From assembly GCF_000018145.1 (NCBI RefSeq), contig NC_009952.1, forward strand, positions 1,550,001-1,614,000: 64,000 nucleotides of DNA. Direction: 5' to 3'. Position numbers and translations under genes: made by a program. Under the pieces are notes generated by a model. It saw nothing but the letters and a program-made list of their open reading frames with translations, did no database searches and was not told the DNA's origin. The DNA comes from Dinoroseobacter shibae DFL 12 = DSM 16493. GTDB lineage: Bacteria > Pseudomonadota > Alphaproteobacteria > Rhodobacterales > Rhodobacteraceae. Positions 49,990 to 58,890 of the stretch are shown here, piece by piece; the stretch's first letter is position 1; the number at the start of each line of letters is the position of its first letter.

Positions 49990-50946
49990 GTGGAAGCAGT
50001 TCTCTTGATCCTCGCCGGCCTTGCCGGGCTGGTGCTCGGCGGCGAGTGGCTCGTGCGCGGCGCGGTCTCGGCCGCGCGCAGCTTCGGGCTCTCTCCGCTC
50101 GTGATCGGGCTGACACTGGTGGGTTTCGGCACCTCGGCGCCGGAGCTGGCCACCAGCCTGCAGGCCGCCCTTTCCGGCTCCCCCGGACTTGCCATCGGCA
50201 ACGTGGTCGGCAGCAATATCGGCAACATCCTCCTGATCCTCGGCATCGCGGCGCTGCTGGCCCCGGTCGCCGTCAGCCCGGCCGCCCTGCGGCGCGACGG
50301 CGGGGTGATGGGTCTGGCCACGCTGCTCTGCCTCGGCGCGGTGCTGTGGGGCGAGATCGGTCGCGGGGTCGGCGCGGGTCTGGTGGCCGCCTTGCTGGCC
50401 TATCTCGGCTTCACCCTGTGGTCCGAAAAACGCGCAGGCGGCACCGAGGCGGCGGCGGTCTATGCCGACGAGGCCGCGCTGGTGCCCCGCTCCGGACGAG
50501 GGCGCGCGGCTGCACTCGGGCTGGCGCTCGTCGGTCTCGCGGTCATCCTTCTGGGCGCGCGTCTGCTGGTCTCCGGCGCGGTCATCATCGCTCGCGACCT
50601 CGGCATGAGCGAGACCGTGATCGGCCTGACCATCGTCGCCATCGGCACCTCCCTGCCCGAGCTCGTCACCGCGGTGGTCGCCGTGCGCAAGGGGCAGGGG
50701 GACGTGGCGGTCGGCAACGTGATCGGCAGCAATATCTTCAACATCCTCGGCATCCTCGGGGTCACCGCCCTGGTGCAGCCGATGCCGATCCCGCCCGAGA
50801 TACTGCGCCTCGACATCTGGGTGATGTGCGGCGCGACGCTGCTGCTGTTTGCCTTCGCCCGCACCGGCTGGACGGTCAGCCGCCGCGAGGGCGCGGTGTT
50901 CTTGGCCTGCTACGCGGTCTATCTCGGCGTGTTGCTGGCGGGCTGA
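49990..50946 (+). CDS. Calcium/sodium antiporter (CaCA superfamily)
   Basis: 318-aa inner-membrane exchanger of the YrbG type. Two homologous halves each carry an alpha repeat: GFGTSAPELATSLQAALSGS with GNVVGSNIGNILLILG, and AIGTSLPELVTAVVAVRKGQ with GNVIGSNIFNILGILG. Ten hydrophobic segments. GTG at 49990 gives the usual N-terminus; a GTG at 49954 is possible. Function as Ca2+ or other cation exchanger is by family. Confidence 0.9.
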   Translation: MEAVLLILAGLAGLVLGGEWLVRGAVSAARSFGLSPLVIGLTLVGFGTSAPELATSLQAALSGSPGLAIGNVVGSNIGNILLILGIAALLAPVAVSPAALRRDGGVMGLATLLCLGAVLWGEIGRGVGAGLVAALLAYLGFTLWSEKRAGGTEAAAVYADEAALVPRSGRGRAAALGLALVGLAVILLGARLLVSGAVIIARDLGMSETVIGLTIVAIGTSLPELVTAVVAVRKGQGDVAVGNVIGSNIFNILGILGVTALVQPMPIPPEILRLDIWVMCGATLLLFAFARTGWTVSRREGAVFLACYAVYLGVLLAG

Positions 50947-51018
50947 GCGCGGCGGGCCCCCTTGGACCGCCGCCCCCGCGCCCCTAAATCCCCAGCACCG
51001 ACGCAAAGGAGACCGATA

Positions 51019-52053
51019 ATGCGCCTCTGGCTCCCCCTCGCGCTCTGCCTGCTGGCCCTGGTCGCACCCGCCCGGGCATCCGAACTGACCGCCCCCGAAG
51101 AGCGCCTGATTTCCCTGTTCGAGACGTCGCGCGCCGCCGTGGTGTCGATCACCACCGGCCAGCGCCGGGTCGATCCCTGGATGCGCCGGGCCGAAATCGT
51201 GCCCAGCGGCTCCGGCTCGGGGTTCGTGTGGGACCGCGACGGCCATGTGGTCACCAACGCCCATGTCATCCGCGGCGCGGCCCGGGCGGATGTGCACATG
51301 GCCGACGGGCGCGTGCTGCCCGCCCGGCTGGTGGGCACGGCCCCGCAATACGACCTCGCGGTGCTGCGCGTCGATCTCGGCACGCGCCGTCCCGACCCGC
51401 TCCCCCTGGGGCGCAGCGACGCGCTCCGCGTGGGTCAAAGCGTGCTGGCCATCGGCAATCCGTTCGGGCTGGACTGGACGCTGACCACGGGCATCGTCTC
51501 GGCGCTGGAGCGCGAGATCCCGCTGGGCACCGGCACGATCGAGGGGCTTATCCAGACCGACGCGGCGATCAATCCGGGCAATTCCGGCGGCCCGCTTCTG
51601 GACAGCTCCGGGCGGCTGATCGGCGTGAACACCGCGATCTTCAGCCCCTCGGGCTCCAGTGCCGGAATCGGCTTTGCCGTGCCCGTGGACCGGGTCGCCC
51701 GCGTGGTGCCGCAACTCATCGCCCGGGGCATGTATCGCCCGCCGGTCCTCGGCATCCGTTTCGATCCGCGCATCGACGCGCTGGCCCGGCAGAACGGCGT
51801 CGAAGGCGCCGTGATCCTCGCGATAGAACCGGGCGGCCCCGCCGCCGCCGCAGGTCTGCGCCCGGCCCGGCGGGATGGGGCGGGCTTTCTCGTGCCCGGC
51901 GACGTGATCCAGCGCCTGGCGGGCCGCCCCATCGCCAGCGGCAGCGACCTGCGCAGCGTGCTCGACGATTTCGACCCGGGCACCGAGGTGACCCTCGAGG
52001 TCTGGCGCGACGGCACCCGGCGCGAGGTCCGCGTCACCCTGGCCGCGCCCTGA
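51019..52053 (+). CDS. Trypsin-like periplasmic serine protease (DegP/DegS-like)
   Basis: 344 aa. Signal peptide of ~20 residues (ALVAPARA). Catalytic triad H82 (VVTNAHVIRG), D112 (YDLAVLRVD) and S189 (INPGNSGGPLLD). One PDZ domain at about 240-335 (VLGIRFDP...GDVIQRLAG) instead of the two of DegP, so it resembles DegS/DegQ-type sensors or quality-control proteases, but is secreted rather than anchored. AAAGGAG precedes the ATG. Neighbours give no pathway. Confidence 0.93.
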   Translation: MRLWLPLALCLLALVAPARASELTAPEERLISLFETSRAAVVSITTGQRRVDPWMRRAEIVPSGSGSGFVWDRDGHVVTNAHVIRGAARADVHMADGRVLPARLVGTAPQYDLAVLRVDLGTRRPDPLPLGRSDALRVGQSVLAIGNPFGLDWTLTTGIVSALEREIPLGTGTIEGLIQTDAAINPGNSGGPLLDSSGRLIGVNTAIFSPSGSSAGIGFAVPVDRVARVVPQLIARGMYRPPVLGIRFDPRIDALARQNGVEGAVILAIEPGGPAAAAGLRPARRDGAGFLVPGDVIQRLAGRPIASGSDLRSVLDDFDPGTEVTLEVWRDGTRREVRVTLAAP

Positions 52054-52172
52054 CACCGGCCTGTTGCACCCAAGGGGCGGAGTTTCTAGGCTGACCGCGA
52101 ACACCCGGCCGCGGCCCGACCCGCCGACCGGCCCCTTGCGCCCCACGGCGCCTGCTGAACCGGAGCCATGCC

Positions 52173-54119
52173 ATGCCGCGCTTTCTGCCCCTGATCGCCG
52201 CCCTTCTCGCGGCCCTCGCCGCCCCCCTCGCACTGGCCGACACCGACACCGACACCGCCTTCGCCGACCGGATCTGGACCGGCGGGCCGATCCTGACCAT
52301 GGAAGACAACGCCATGCGCGCCGAGGCCCTGGCCGAAAAGGACGGCGTGATCCTCGGCGTCGGACCTCTCGACGAGGTCACCGCCTTCCAGGGACCCCAG
52401 ACGCAGATGATCGACCTGGCCGGGCGCACCATGATCCCGGGCTTCGTGGACGCCCACGGCCATGTCTTCATGATCGGCCTGCAGGCGCTCTCGGCCAACC
52501 TGTTGCCCGCACCCGATGGCACCGTGAACGACATCCCGACCCTGCAAGCGGTGCTGCGCGCCTTCGCCGAGGCCCAGCCCGAGCGTGTCGCGGCCGCCGG
52601 TCTCATCCTCGGCTTCGGCTATGACGACGCCCAGCTGGCCGAGCAGCGGCATCCGACACGGGACGAGCTCGACGCCGTCTCCACCGAGATCCCGGTCTAT
52701 GCCATCCACCAATCCGGCCATCTCGGCGTGGCCAACTCACTGGCACTCGAACAGGCTGGCATCACCGCCGACACCCCCGACCCGGCGGGGGGCGTCATCC
52801 GCCGCGGCCCGGATGGCGCACCCAACGGCGTGCTCGAGGAAAACGCCGCCAACATGGTGATCGGCGGTCTGCTCGGCGGGCTGGACGAAGCCGCCAACCG
52901 CGCGATCTTTCGCGCGGGCACCGAGTTGATCGCCTCTTTCGGCTACACCACCGCGCAGGAAGGCCGCGCGCTCCCGCCCGTGGCCGAGCTGATGCAATCC
53001 GTCGCCGCCGAAGAAGGGCTGGACATCGACGTGGTGGTCTACCCCGATGTGCTGCTGGCCCGCGACTACATCCTGGAACACCACGCGCGGGTCTACGAGA
53101 ACCGGATCCGCGTCGGCGGCGGCAAGCTGACCATCGACGGATCGCCCCAGGGCTTCACCGCCCTGCGCGACCGGCCCTATTACGACCCGCCCGAAGGGGT
53201 TCGCGCCGATTACGCGGGCTATGCCTCGGCCAGCGGCGACCAGGTGTTCGACGCGGTCGACTGGGCCTTCGCCAACGGGGTGCAGATCCAGACCCATGCC
53301 AATGGGGAAGGGGCCTCCGACATGCTGATCGCGGCCATTCAGACCGCGACAGAGACTCACGGGGCCGCCGACCGCCGCCCGGTCCTGATCCACGGGCAGT
53401 TTTTGCGCGAGGACCAGGTGGACGCCTATAACCGGCTCGATGTGTTCCCCTCGCTCTTTCCGATGCACACCTTCTATTGGGGCGACTGGCACCGTGACCG
53501 CACCGTGGGGCCCGTGGCCGCCGACAACATCTCGCCCACGGGTTGGGTACGGGCGCGTGGCATGATGTTCTCCAGCCACCATGACGCGCCCGTGGCCTTC
53601 CCCGATAGCATGCGCATCCTGGACGCCACCGTCACCCGGCGCTCGCGGTCCGGCGACATCATCGGCCCCGACCACCGGGTCGACGTGCTCACCGCGCTCA
53701 AGGCGATGACGATCTGGCCCGCCTACCAGCATTTCGAGGAAGACAGCAAAGGCTCCCTCGCGCCGGGCAAACTGGCCGATCTCGTCATATTGTCAGACGA
53801 TCCGACCGTGATCGATCCCGAACAACTCGACACGATCACCGTGGTCGAGACCATCAAGGAGGGACAGACGATCTACGCCGCGGGCTTGCGCGAGGGGCGG
53901 CTGCATTACCGCCCGCGCAGGGACGGCACCGACCCCTATGCCGGGTTCCTGCGCACCGTGGCCATCGCCCACGAGATGCAAGGCAATCCCGGCATGCTGA
54001 GCCGCATCCGCCCCTCGACCCTGGCACGCGCGCCCCATTCCAGCGCCTGCGTCGCCCGCACCCTGAGCGACCTGATCACCGCCAACCTGTCCCTGCCGGA
54101 CACGCCTTTGCTTCCCTGA
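52173..54119 (+). CDS. Exported amidohydrolase (YtcJ-like)
   Basis: 648-aa metal-dependent hydrolase of the amidohydrolase superfamily with the YtcJ/LAF3 layout. Signal peptide of ~22 residues (LAAPLALAD). Metal motif FVDAHGHVFMIGLQ; IQTHANGEGASDMLIAAIQT; the late LKAMTIWPAYQHFEEDSKGS and LAPGKLADLVILSDDPT. The extracytoplasmic location is unusual for a TIM-barrel amidohydrolase but known in this subgroup. Substrate unknown. The region before it (52054-52172) shows nothing clear. Confidence 0.88.
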   Translation: MPRFLPLIAALLAALAAPLALADTDTDTAFADRIWTGGPILTMEDNAMRAEALAEKDGVILGVGPLDEVTAFQGPQTQMIDLAGRTMIPGFVDAHGHVFMIGLQALSANLLPAPDGTVNDIPTLQAVLRAFAEAQPERVAAAGLILGFGYDDAQLAEQRHPTRDELDAVSTEIPVYAIHQSGHLGVANSLALEQAGITADTPDPAGGVIRRGPDGAPNGVLEENAANMVIGGLLGGLDEAANRAIFRAGTELIASFGYTTAQEGRALPPVAELMQSVAAEEGLDIDVVVYPDVLLARDYILEHHARVYENRIRVGGGKLTIDGSPQGFTALRDRPYYDPPEGVRADYAGYASASGDQVFDAVDWAFANGVQIQTHANGEGASDMLIAAIQTATETHGAADRRPVLIHGQFLREDQVDAYNRLDVFPSLFPMHTFYWGDWHRDRTVGPVAADNISPTGWVRARGMMFSSHHDAPVAFPDSMRILDATVTRRSRSGDIIGPDHRVDVLTALKAMTIWPAYQHFEEDSKGSLAPGKLADLVILSDDPTVIDPEQLDTITVVETIKEGQTIYAAGLREGRLHYRPRRDGTDPYAGFLRTVAIAHEMQGNPGMLSRIRPSTLARAPHSSACVARTLSDLITANLSLPDTPLLP

Positions 54120-54183
54120 CCCCGGAACCGGCCCGGGGCCCGCGCGTTGAACGGTCAGGCAACCTAACAGCAAAGGGATCCCC

Positions 54184-54711
54184 ATGACGCGCAACTTCCC
54201 AACCCTGACCGCCCGCATCCTGCCCCTGTGCCTCGGCCTTGCCGCGGCCCCCGTCGCCGCGCAGACCGGCGCCGGGTCTATCACTGGCACGCTCGAGCTG
54301 GATGACGCGCGCTGGGTCGTGGCCAGCGCCGGCGAAGGCCCGGTCAGCGGCTTTTCCCAAACCGGCGCAGACACCGAGATCCGCATCGTCGGCACCCCCG
54401 AACCCCACAGCCCGGCAGGCCAGGGCACCCTGGTGCTCGAGATCGAAGCAGAGGCCGGCATGACCGAGATCGACCCGCAGCAGGTCACCGTGTCCCTCGA
54501 TCACGACGGGGATACCCTGGTTGCGGATGACGAGAATATCGACCTGACCGTGACCGCCTTCATGGCCGGGCCAAGCGACCTCGCCATCGCGGGCAGCTTC
54601 ACCGCCTACATGACCGAAAACCCCCAAGACGGGCTGATCGTGGACGCCGATACCGGCGGGATGCGGATAGACGGCAATTTCCAGGCCACCATTCCCCGGC
54701 AGGACAGCTAA
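54184..54711 (+). CDS. Secreted beta-rich protein of unknown function
   Basis: 175 aa with signal peptide (LCLGLAAAPVAAQ). The mature part has alternating short beta strands rich in Thr, Val, Gly and Asp (GSITGTLELDDARWVVASAG, EIDPQQVTVSLDHDGDTLVA, DLTVTAFMAGPSDLAIAGSF) and no Cys. It could be a periplasmic or surface protein; the VADDENIDLTVTAFMAGP region might bind calcium. AGCAAAGGGATCCCC precedes the ATG. Converges with the patatin gene 12 bases away. Not recognised. Confidence 0.7.
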   Translation: MTRNFPTLTARILPLCLGLAAAPVAAQTGAGSITGTLELDDARWVVASAGEGPVSGFSQTGADTEIRIVGTPEPHSPAGQGTLVLEIEAEAGMTEIDPQQVTVSLDHDGDTLVADDENIDLTVTAFMAGPSDLAIAGSFTAYMTENPQDGLIVDADTGGMRIDGNFQATIPRQDS

Positions 54712-54723
54712 GGCTGACGCGCC

Positions 54724-55764
54724 TCAGCACACCAGCCGGGCCAGGTCCACCGTGGGCTTGACGTTCACACTGCTCAGGTCGCGGTCGAGGAAGGCTTCCG
54801 CAGCGTCCTCGCCAGCGGCCTTCAGCGACGCGATCACCGCCGGGTTGGGGTAGACCTTCGTCGCCTCCGACAGCTTCACCATCAGCCCGTCATCGGCGAT
54901 CATGTGGATCAGCACGTCCTTCATGGTCCCCTTTTTGAGCCGCCCATCCGCCAGCATCTCGTTGATCGAATTGATATGGGCCAGCTCCTGGATCAGCGAC
55001 GAGTTGAAGCTGATCTCGTTGACCCGATTCGCGATTTCCTTGGCCGAGGTCGGGATTTCCTCGCGGTGCAGCGGATTGATATGCACGATCACCACGTCAC
55101 CGGGCAGGTCCGGATCCTGGGTCAGCGGCTCCAAGGCGGGGTTGGCGGAATAGCCCCCGTCCCAATAGCTCTCGTCGCGCCCTGTCTCGGGGTCGAAGAT
55201 CTCCACCGCCCGAAACAACGTCGGCAGGCAGGCCGAGGCAAGGATCGGCGCCGCCCCGATCTCTGTGCCGGTGAACACCCGCAGCTTGCCCGTCCGCACA
55301 TTGGTGGCACAGACATGAAACTTCGGCCCGGTATCGCAGCAGATATTGTCGTAATTGAACCTCTCCACGATCCGCGCCAGCGGGTTCTGCGCCGAGAACG
55401 GCGTATCATAGGGGGAGATGAACTGCTCCAGCGTTTCCGCCATGGCGAGATAGGGCGAGTATTCCAGCGCCGTGGCGATCACGCTGGGCGGAAACACCTC
55501 CAGCCAGGGCGCGAACCGCGTGTCGTGAATGCCCGCGATCTGCCCCCAGAGCCAGTCGAGGTTCTCGCGCGCATCCTCCGCCGTGCCCCCCTTGGCCAGC
55601 GCCGCCTTGACCGCCGCGCCGTTCAGGGTGCCAGCCGAGGTGCCGGAGATGCCCGCGATCTCGATCTCGGGCTCGGCCAGCAGCCGGTCGAGCACCCCCC
55701 AGGTGAACGCCCCGTGGGCGCCGCCGCCCTGCAGGGCCAGGTTGATCCGCTTCTTGCGTGCCAT
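54724..55764 (-). CDS. Patatin-like phospholipase (DUF3734 type)
   Basis: 346-aa Ser-Asp dyad hydrolase. Oxyanion loop LALQGGGAHGAFTWGVLD, nucleophile motif AGISGTSAGTLNGAAV, catalytic Asp in YWDGGYSANPALEP. Members that carry the DUF3734-like C-terminal part are often next to 3-hydroxybutyrate dehydrogenase and are suspected to act on polyhydroxybutyrate granules or lipids. Start at 55764 with GAGGGAAAGGGG ahead. It is 23 bases behind bdhA, same strand. Confidence 0.9.
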   Translation of the reverse strand: MARKKRINLALQGGGAHGAFTWGVLDRLLAEPEIEIAGISGTSAGTLNGAAVKAALAKGGTAEDARENLDWLWGQIAGIHDTRFAPWLEVFPPSVIATALEYSPYLAMAETLEQFISPYDTPFSAQNPLARIVERFNYDNICCDTGPKFHVCATNVRTGKLRVFTGTEIGAAPILASACLPTLFRAVEIFDPETGRDESYWDGGYSANPALEPLTQDPDLPGDVVIVHINPLHREEIPTSAKEIANRVNEISFNSSLIQELAHINSINEMLADGRLKKGTMKDVLIHMIADDGLMVKLSEATKVYPNPAVIASLKAAGEDAAEAFLDRDLSSVNVKPTVDLARLVC

Positions 55765-55787
55765 GGCGCGCCCCTTTCCCTCGCGGC

Positions 55788-56561
55788 TCAGAGCGCGGTC
55801 CAGCCGCCATCCACCGAAATCGTCGTCCCGGTGATCTGTGCCGCCGCATCCGAGCACAGGAACACGCAGGTGCCGCCCAACTGCTCGACGGTCGCGAATT
55901 CCTTCGACGGCTGGCGCTCCAGCATCACCTGCTTGATGACCTCCTCGCGGCCCATATCGTATTTCTCCATCGTGTTAGGGATCTGCGCCTCCACCAGCGG
56001 GGTCAGCACATAGCCCGGGCAGATCGCGTTGCAGGTGATCGGCTCCTGCGCGGTCTCCAGCGCCACGGTCTTGGTCATGCCCACCACTCCGTGCTTGGCC
56101 GCCACATAGGCCGCCTTGTAGGGCGACGCGGTCAGTCCGTGCGCCGAGGCGATATTGACGACCCGCCCCCAGCCCGCCTTGCGCATCATCGGCAGGGCGG
56201 CGGCGGTGGTGTGGAACGCCGAATTCATGTTGATCGCGATGATCGCGTCCCACTTGTCGACCGGAAACTCGTCGATCGGGGCCACATGCTGGATACCCGC
56301 ATTGTTCACCAGGATATCGCAGGTACCCGCGCTCTCGATCAGCGCCCGGCAGTCGTCGCCCTTGGACATGTCCGCCTTGATGTAGCGCGCATAAACCCCG
56401 GTCTCGCGGGCGATCTCGTCGGCTAGGGCGTGATCCTCCTCCCGGTCGGTGAAGCTGTTGAGCACTACATCCGCACCCGCGCGGGCCAACTCCCACGCAA
56501 TCCCCAACCCGATCCCCGAATTCGACCCGGTGATAACGGCGGTTTTTCCCTTCAGCGACAT
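55788..56561 (-). CDS. bdhA: 3-hydroxybutyrate dehydrogenase
   Basis: 257-aa short-chain dehydrogenase interconverting 3-hydroxybutyrate and acetoacetate with NAD(H). NAD loop TAVITGSNSGIGLGIAWELA, NNAGIQHVAP, catalytic Ser/Tyr/Lys in NIASAHGLTASPYKAAYVAA (YxxxK), the Gln/Lys-type ends DGGWTAL. ATG at 56561 with GGGAGC ahead; a TTG two codons up is also in frame. Probably in one operon with the patatin gene for PHB or ketone use. Confidence 0.96.
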   Translation of the reverse strand: MSLKGKTAVITGSNSGIGLGIAWELARAGADVVLNSFTDREEDHALADEIARETGVYARYIKADMSKGDDCRALIESAGTCDILVNNAGIQHVAPIDEFPVDKWDAIIAINMNSAFHTTAAALPMMRKAGWGRVVNIASAHGLTASPYKAAYVAAKHGVVGMTKTVALETAQEPITCNAICPGYVLTPLVEAQIPNTMEKYDMGREEVIKQVMLERQPSKEFATVEQLGGTCVFLCSDAAAQITGTTISVDGGWTAL

Positions 56562-56676
56562 CGGCAAGCTCCCGTGATTCTCTGCGCATATTCTGCAACT
56601 GCGAAGCTAACGATGCAGGCGCGGAAACACAAAGGCCCCGCAGAGGGGCAGGGGGGGCATCGCACCGACCGGCCCC

Positions 56677-56705
56677 AAAAAAAACGCCCGCACGAAGCGG
56701 GCGTT
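56677..56705 (-). terminator. Rho-independent terminator of the sRNA candidate
   Basis: Perfect 9-bp stem AACGCCCGC / GCGGGCGTT (56705-56683) with a five-base loop TTCGT on the minus strand, then eight T (56684-56677, two shared with the stem). No minus-strand protein gene ends here, which is the main reason for calling an RNA gene upstream of it. Confidence 0.8.
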
Positions 56706-56752
56706 AAGTCATTGAGGCAGGTTTCATACAGGCAAGAAACCTATCGAGCAGT
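56677..56752 (-). ncRNA. Candidate small RNA (~76 nt)
   Basis: Minus strand, between bdhA and the YejA-like gene. A near-consensus sigma-70 promoter (56787-56759) would start a transcript near 56752. The RNA would fold a 7-bp stem AGGTTTC (56742-56736) / GAAACCT (56725-56719) with a 10-base loop, then the 9-bp terminator stem AACGCCCGC/GCGGGCGTT (56705-56683) and eight U (to 56677). No ORF of note. Its position upstream of bdhA and away from any tRNA suggests a regulatory sRNA, maybe acting through the 10-base loop. I do not know an Rfam match. Confidence 0.6.
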
Positions 56753-56758
56753 ACATTC

Positions 56759-56787
56759 GTTATAAGCAATCAAACGCCCGTATCCAA
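56759..56787 (-). promoter_or_regulatory. Sigma-70 promoter of the sRNA candidate
   Basis: Minus strand TTGGAT (-35, 56787-56782), 17-base spacer, TATAAC (-10, 56764-56759). Spacing is ideal and the -10 has 5 of 6 consensus bases. Transcription toward lower coordinates ends at the strong terminator at 56705-56677. Confidence 0.65.
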
Positions 56788-56866
56788 GGGAAAAGTTTGC
56801 AGCCCCGCCCGACGCTCGGTACGGTTTGAGACAAAAACCGATGAACTTTCGGGATCAGAGCAGAAA

Positions 56867-58687
56867 ATGAAACAACTCCGCCGCGCAATCCGCATTGGCC
56901 ACGCCGCCCTCATCGCCGGTTTCCTCGCCGTCCCCGGCGCGCTCGCCGCGCCCTCCCATGGCATCGCTATGTATGGCGACCCGGCCCTTCCACCGGATTT
57001 TGTGTCTCTCCCCTACGCCAACCCCGATGCGCCCAAGGGCGGCCGGATCGTTCTGGGCGAGGTCGGCGGCTTCGACAGCCTCAATCCCCACATCCTCAAG
57101 GGGCGCGTCCCGTGGCAGCTCAGATTTCTCGCCCATGAGAGCCTGATGGCCCGAAATTACGACGAGCCCTTCGCACTTTACGGGCTTCTGGCCGAATCGG
57201 TGGAGGTCGACCCGGACGGGCTCTGGGTCGCCTTCACCCTGCGCCCCGAGGCGCGATTCTCCGATGGCAGCCCGGTGACGGTCGAGGATGTGCTGTGGTC
57301 GTTCGAAACCCTCGGCACCGTCGGCCACCCGCGCTATCTCGGCGCCTGGGCGCAGGTGCAATCCGCCGAAGCCACCGGACCCCGCTCCCTGCGCATCACC
57401 TTCACCGAACCCAACCGCGAACTGGCGCTTATCATGGGCATGCGTCCGATCCTGAAAAAGGCCCAGTGGGAGGGCAAGGATTTCGCCGAAAGCGGGCTGG
57501 ACGAAGCCCCGATCTCCTCCGCGCCTTACGTGATCGCGGATTTCGAGCCGGGCCGCTTCGTCACCCTGCGCCGCAATCCCGATTACTGGGCCGCCGACCT
57601 GCCCATCCGGCGGGGGGTCCACAATCTCGACGAGATCCGGATGGAATTCTTCGGCGATGCCGGTGTGATGTTCGAGGCGTTCAAGGCCGGCATCCTCACC
57701 TCGATCCGCGAGACCAACACCGCCAAATGGAACCGCGACTACGACTTTCCGGCCATGCAGGCGGGCGAGGTAGTCAAATCCGTCATCCCGCATGAACGCC
57801 CCTCGGGCATCACCGGCTTTGCCATGAACACCCGCCGCGCCGATTTCGCCGATTGGCGCGTGCGCGATGCCCTGATCCACGCCTTCAATTTCGAGCTGAT
57901 CAACCGCACCCTCAATGGTGCCGAGGTGCCGCGCATCACCTCCTATTTCTCCAACTCCGTGCTGGCGATGCAGGACGGCCCCGCCACGGGCCGGGTGGCC
58001 GAGCTGCTCGCCCCCTACGCCGACACACTGCCCCCCGGCGCGCTGGAGGGCTACACCCTGCCGGTCTCCGACGGCTCCGAGGCCAACCGCCGCAACATCC
58101 GCGCCGCCCTGCGCCTGATGGACGAGGCCGGTTACACCATCGAGGAAGGCGTGATGACCCGCCCCGACGGCACCCCCTTCACCTTCGAGATCCTCCTGTC
58201 CCAGGGCAGCTCCGAAGTGCAGTCCATGATCAACATCTACGCCAAGTCCCTCGAACGGCTGGGCGTTTCCGTGGACATCACCACCGTCGACAGCGCTCAG
58301 TACCGCGAGCGCACCGATGCCTACGATTTCGACATGACCTACTACACCCGCGGCCTGTCGCTCAGCCCCGGCAACGAGCAGCGGCTCTATTGGGGCTCGG
58401 AGGGCGTGGACATCCCCGGCAGCCGCAACTGGCCCGGCATCGACAGTGCGGCGGTGGACGGGCTGATCGACGCCATGCTGAGTGCCAAGAGCCAGGAGGA
58501 CTACATCGCCACCGTGCGCGCGCTCGACCGGGTGCTGACCGCGGGACGCTATGTCATCCCGATCTGGTTCAACCCGGTCTCCCGCATCGCGCACGCGGCC
58601 GATCTGACCTACCCGGAAGCCTTGCCCGCCTATGGCGACTGGATCTCGTTTCACCCGGATGTGTGGTGGTCGAAATCCGCCGAATGA
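56867..58687 (+). CDS. Extracellular solute-binding protein, family 5 (YejA-like)
   Basis: 606-aa periplasmic binding protein of the peptide class. Signal peptide of ~27 residues (AVPGALAA). Family blocks: SHGIAMYGDPALPPDFVSLP, YANPDAPKGGRIVLGEVGGF, ALYGLLAESVEVDPDGLWVA, FTLRPEARFSDGSPVTVEDV. The DFVSLPYANPDAPKGG motif marks the YejA subgroup (microcin/peptide uptake). No permease or ATPase genes follow, so the partners must lie elsewhere or it is an orphan. The start (ATG 56867) has weak Shine-Dalgarno. Confidence 0.9.
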   Translation: MKQLRRAIRIGHAALIAGFLAVPGALAAPSHGIAMYGDPALPPDFVSLPYANPDAPKGGRIVLGEVGGFDSLNPHILKGRVPWQLRFLAHESLMARNYDEPFALYGLLAESVEVDPDGLWVAFTLRPEARFSDGSPVTVEDVLWSFETLGTVGHPRYLGAWAQVQSAEATGPRSLRITFTEPNRELALIMGMRPILKKAQWEGKDFAESGLDEAPISSAPYVIADFEPGRFVTLRRNPDYWAADLPIRRGVHNLDEIRMEFFGDAGVMFEAFKAGILTSIRETNTAKWNRDYDFPAMQAGEVVKSVIPHERPSGITGFAMNTRRADFADWRVRDALIHAFNFELINRTLNGAEVPRITSYFSNSVLAMQDGPATGRVAELLAPYADTLPPGALEGYTLPVSDGSEANRRNIRAALRLMDEAGYTIEEGVMTRPDGTPFTFEILLSQGSSEVQSMINIYAKSLERLGVSVDITTVDSAQYRERTDAYDFDMTYYTRGLSLSPGNEQRLYWGSEGVDIPGSRNWPGIDSAAVDGLIDAMLSAKSQEDYIATVRALDRVLTAGRYVIPIWFNPVSRIAHAADLTYPEALPAYGDWISFHPDVWWSKSAE

Positions 58688-58772
58688 GCGAGGCGCAACG
58701 CTCGCACTGTCCATGAAATATGCACGATTTCATGCGCTTGCCTGGGGGCATTAACGCATTCAGAAAATGGAA

Positions 58773-58790
58773 TGTTTCGCATGCGAAACA
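58773..58790. repeat. Perfect 18-bp palindrome in a convergent intergenic gap
   Basis: TGTTTCGCATGCGAAACA reads the same on both strands. The arms TGTTTC/GAAACA equal those of the chromosomal parS site (TGTTTCACGTGAAACA) but the centre is six bases instead of four. It lies between the 3' ends of two convergent genes, where an operator is not expected. Nearby are two direct repeats TCGGCGAAAA (58821-58830, 58837-58846). Function unknown. Confidence 0.6.
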
Positions 58791-58890
58791 AATCTCTGGA
58801 AGCCCTTGAAATCCCACCATTCGGCGAAAAAATTTGTCGGCGAAAATCCTGCGAAACGCGGCCGCGCGTTAACCCGGCGGGGCAGGCGGC

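Noticed and set aside
49648-52233. 861-codon open frame antisense to phoB, the exchanger and the protease
   Set aside because: Shadow of three real genes; low-complexity translation.
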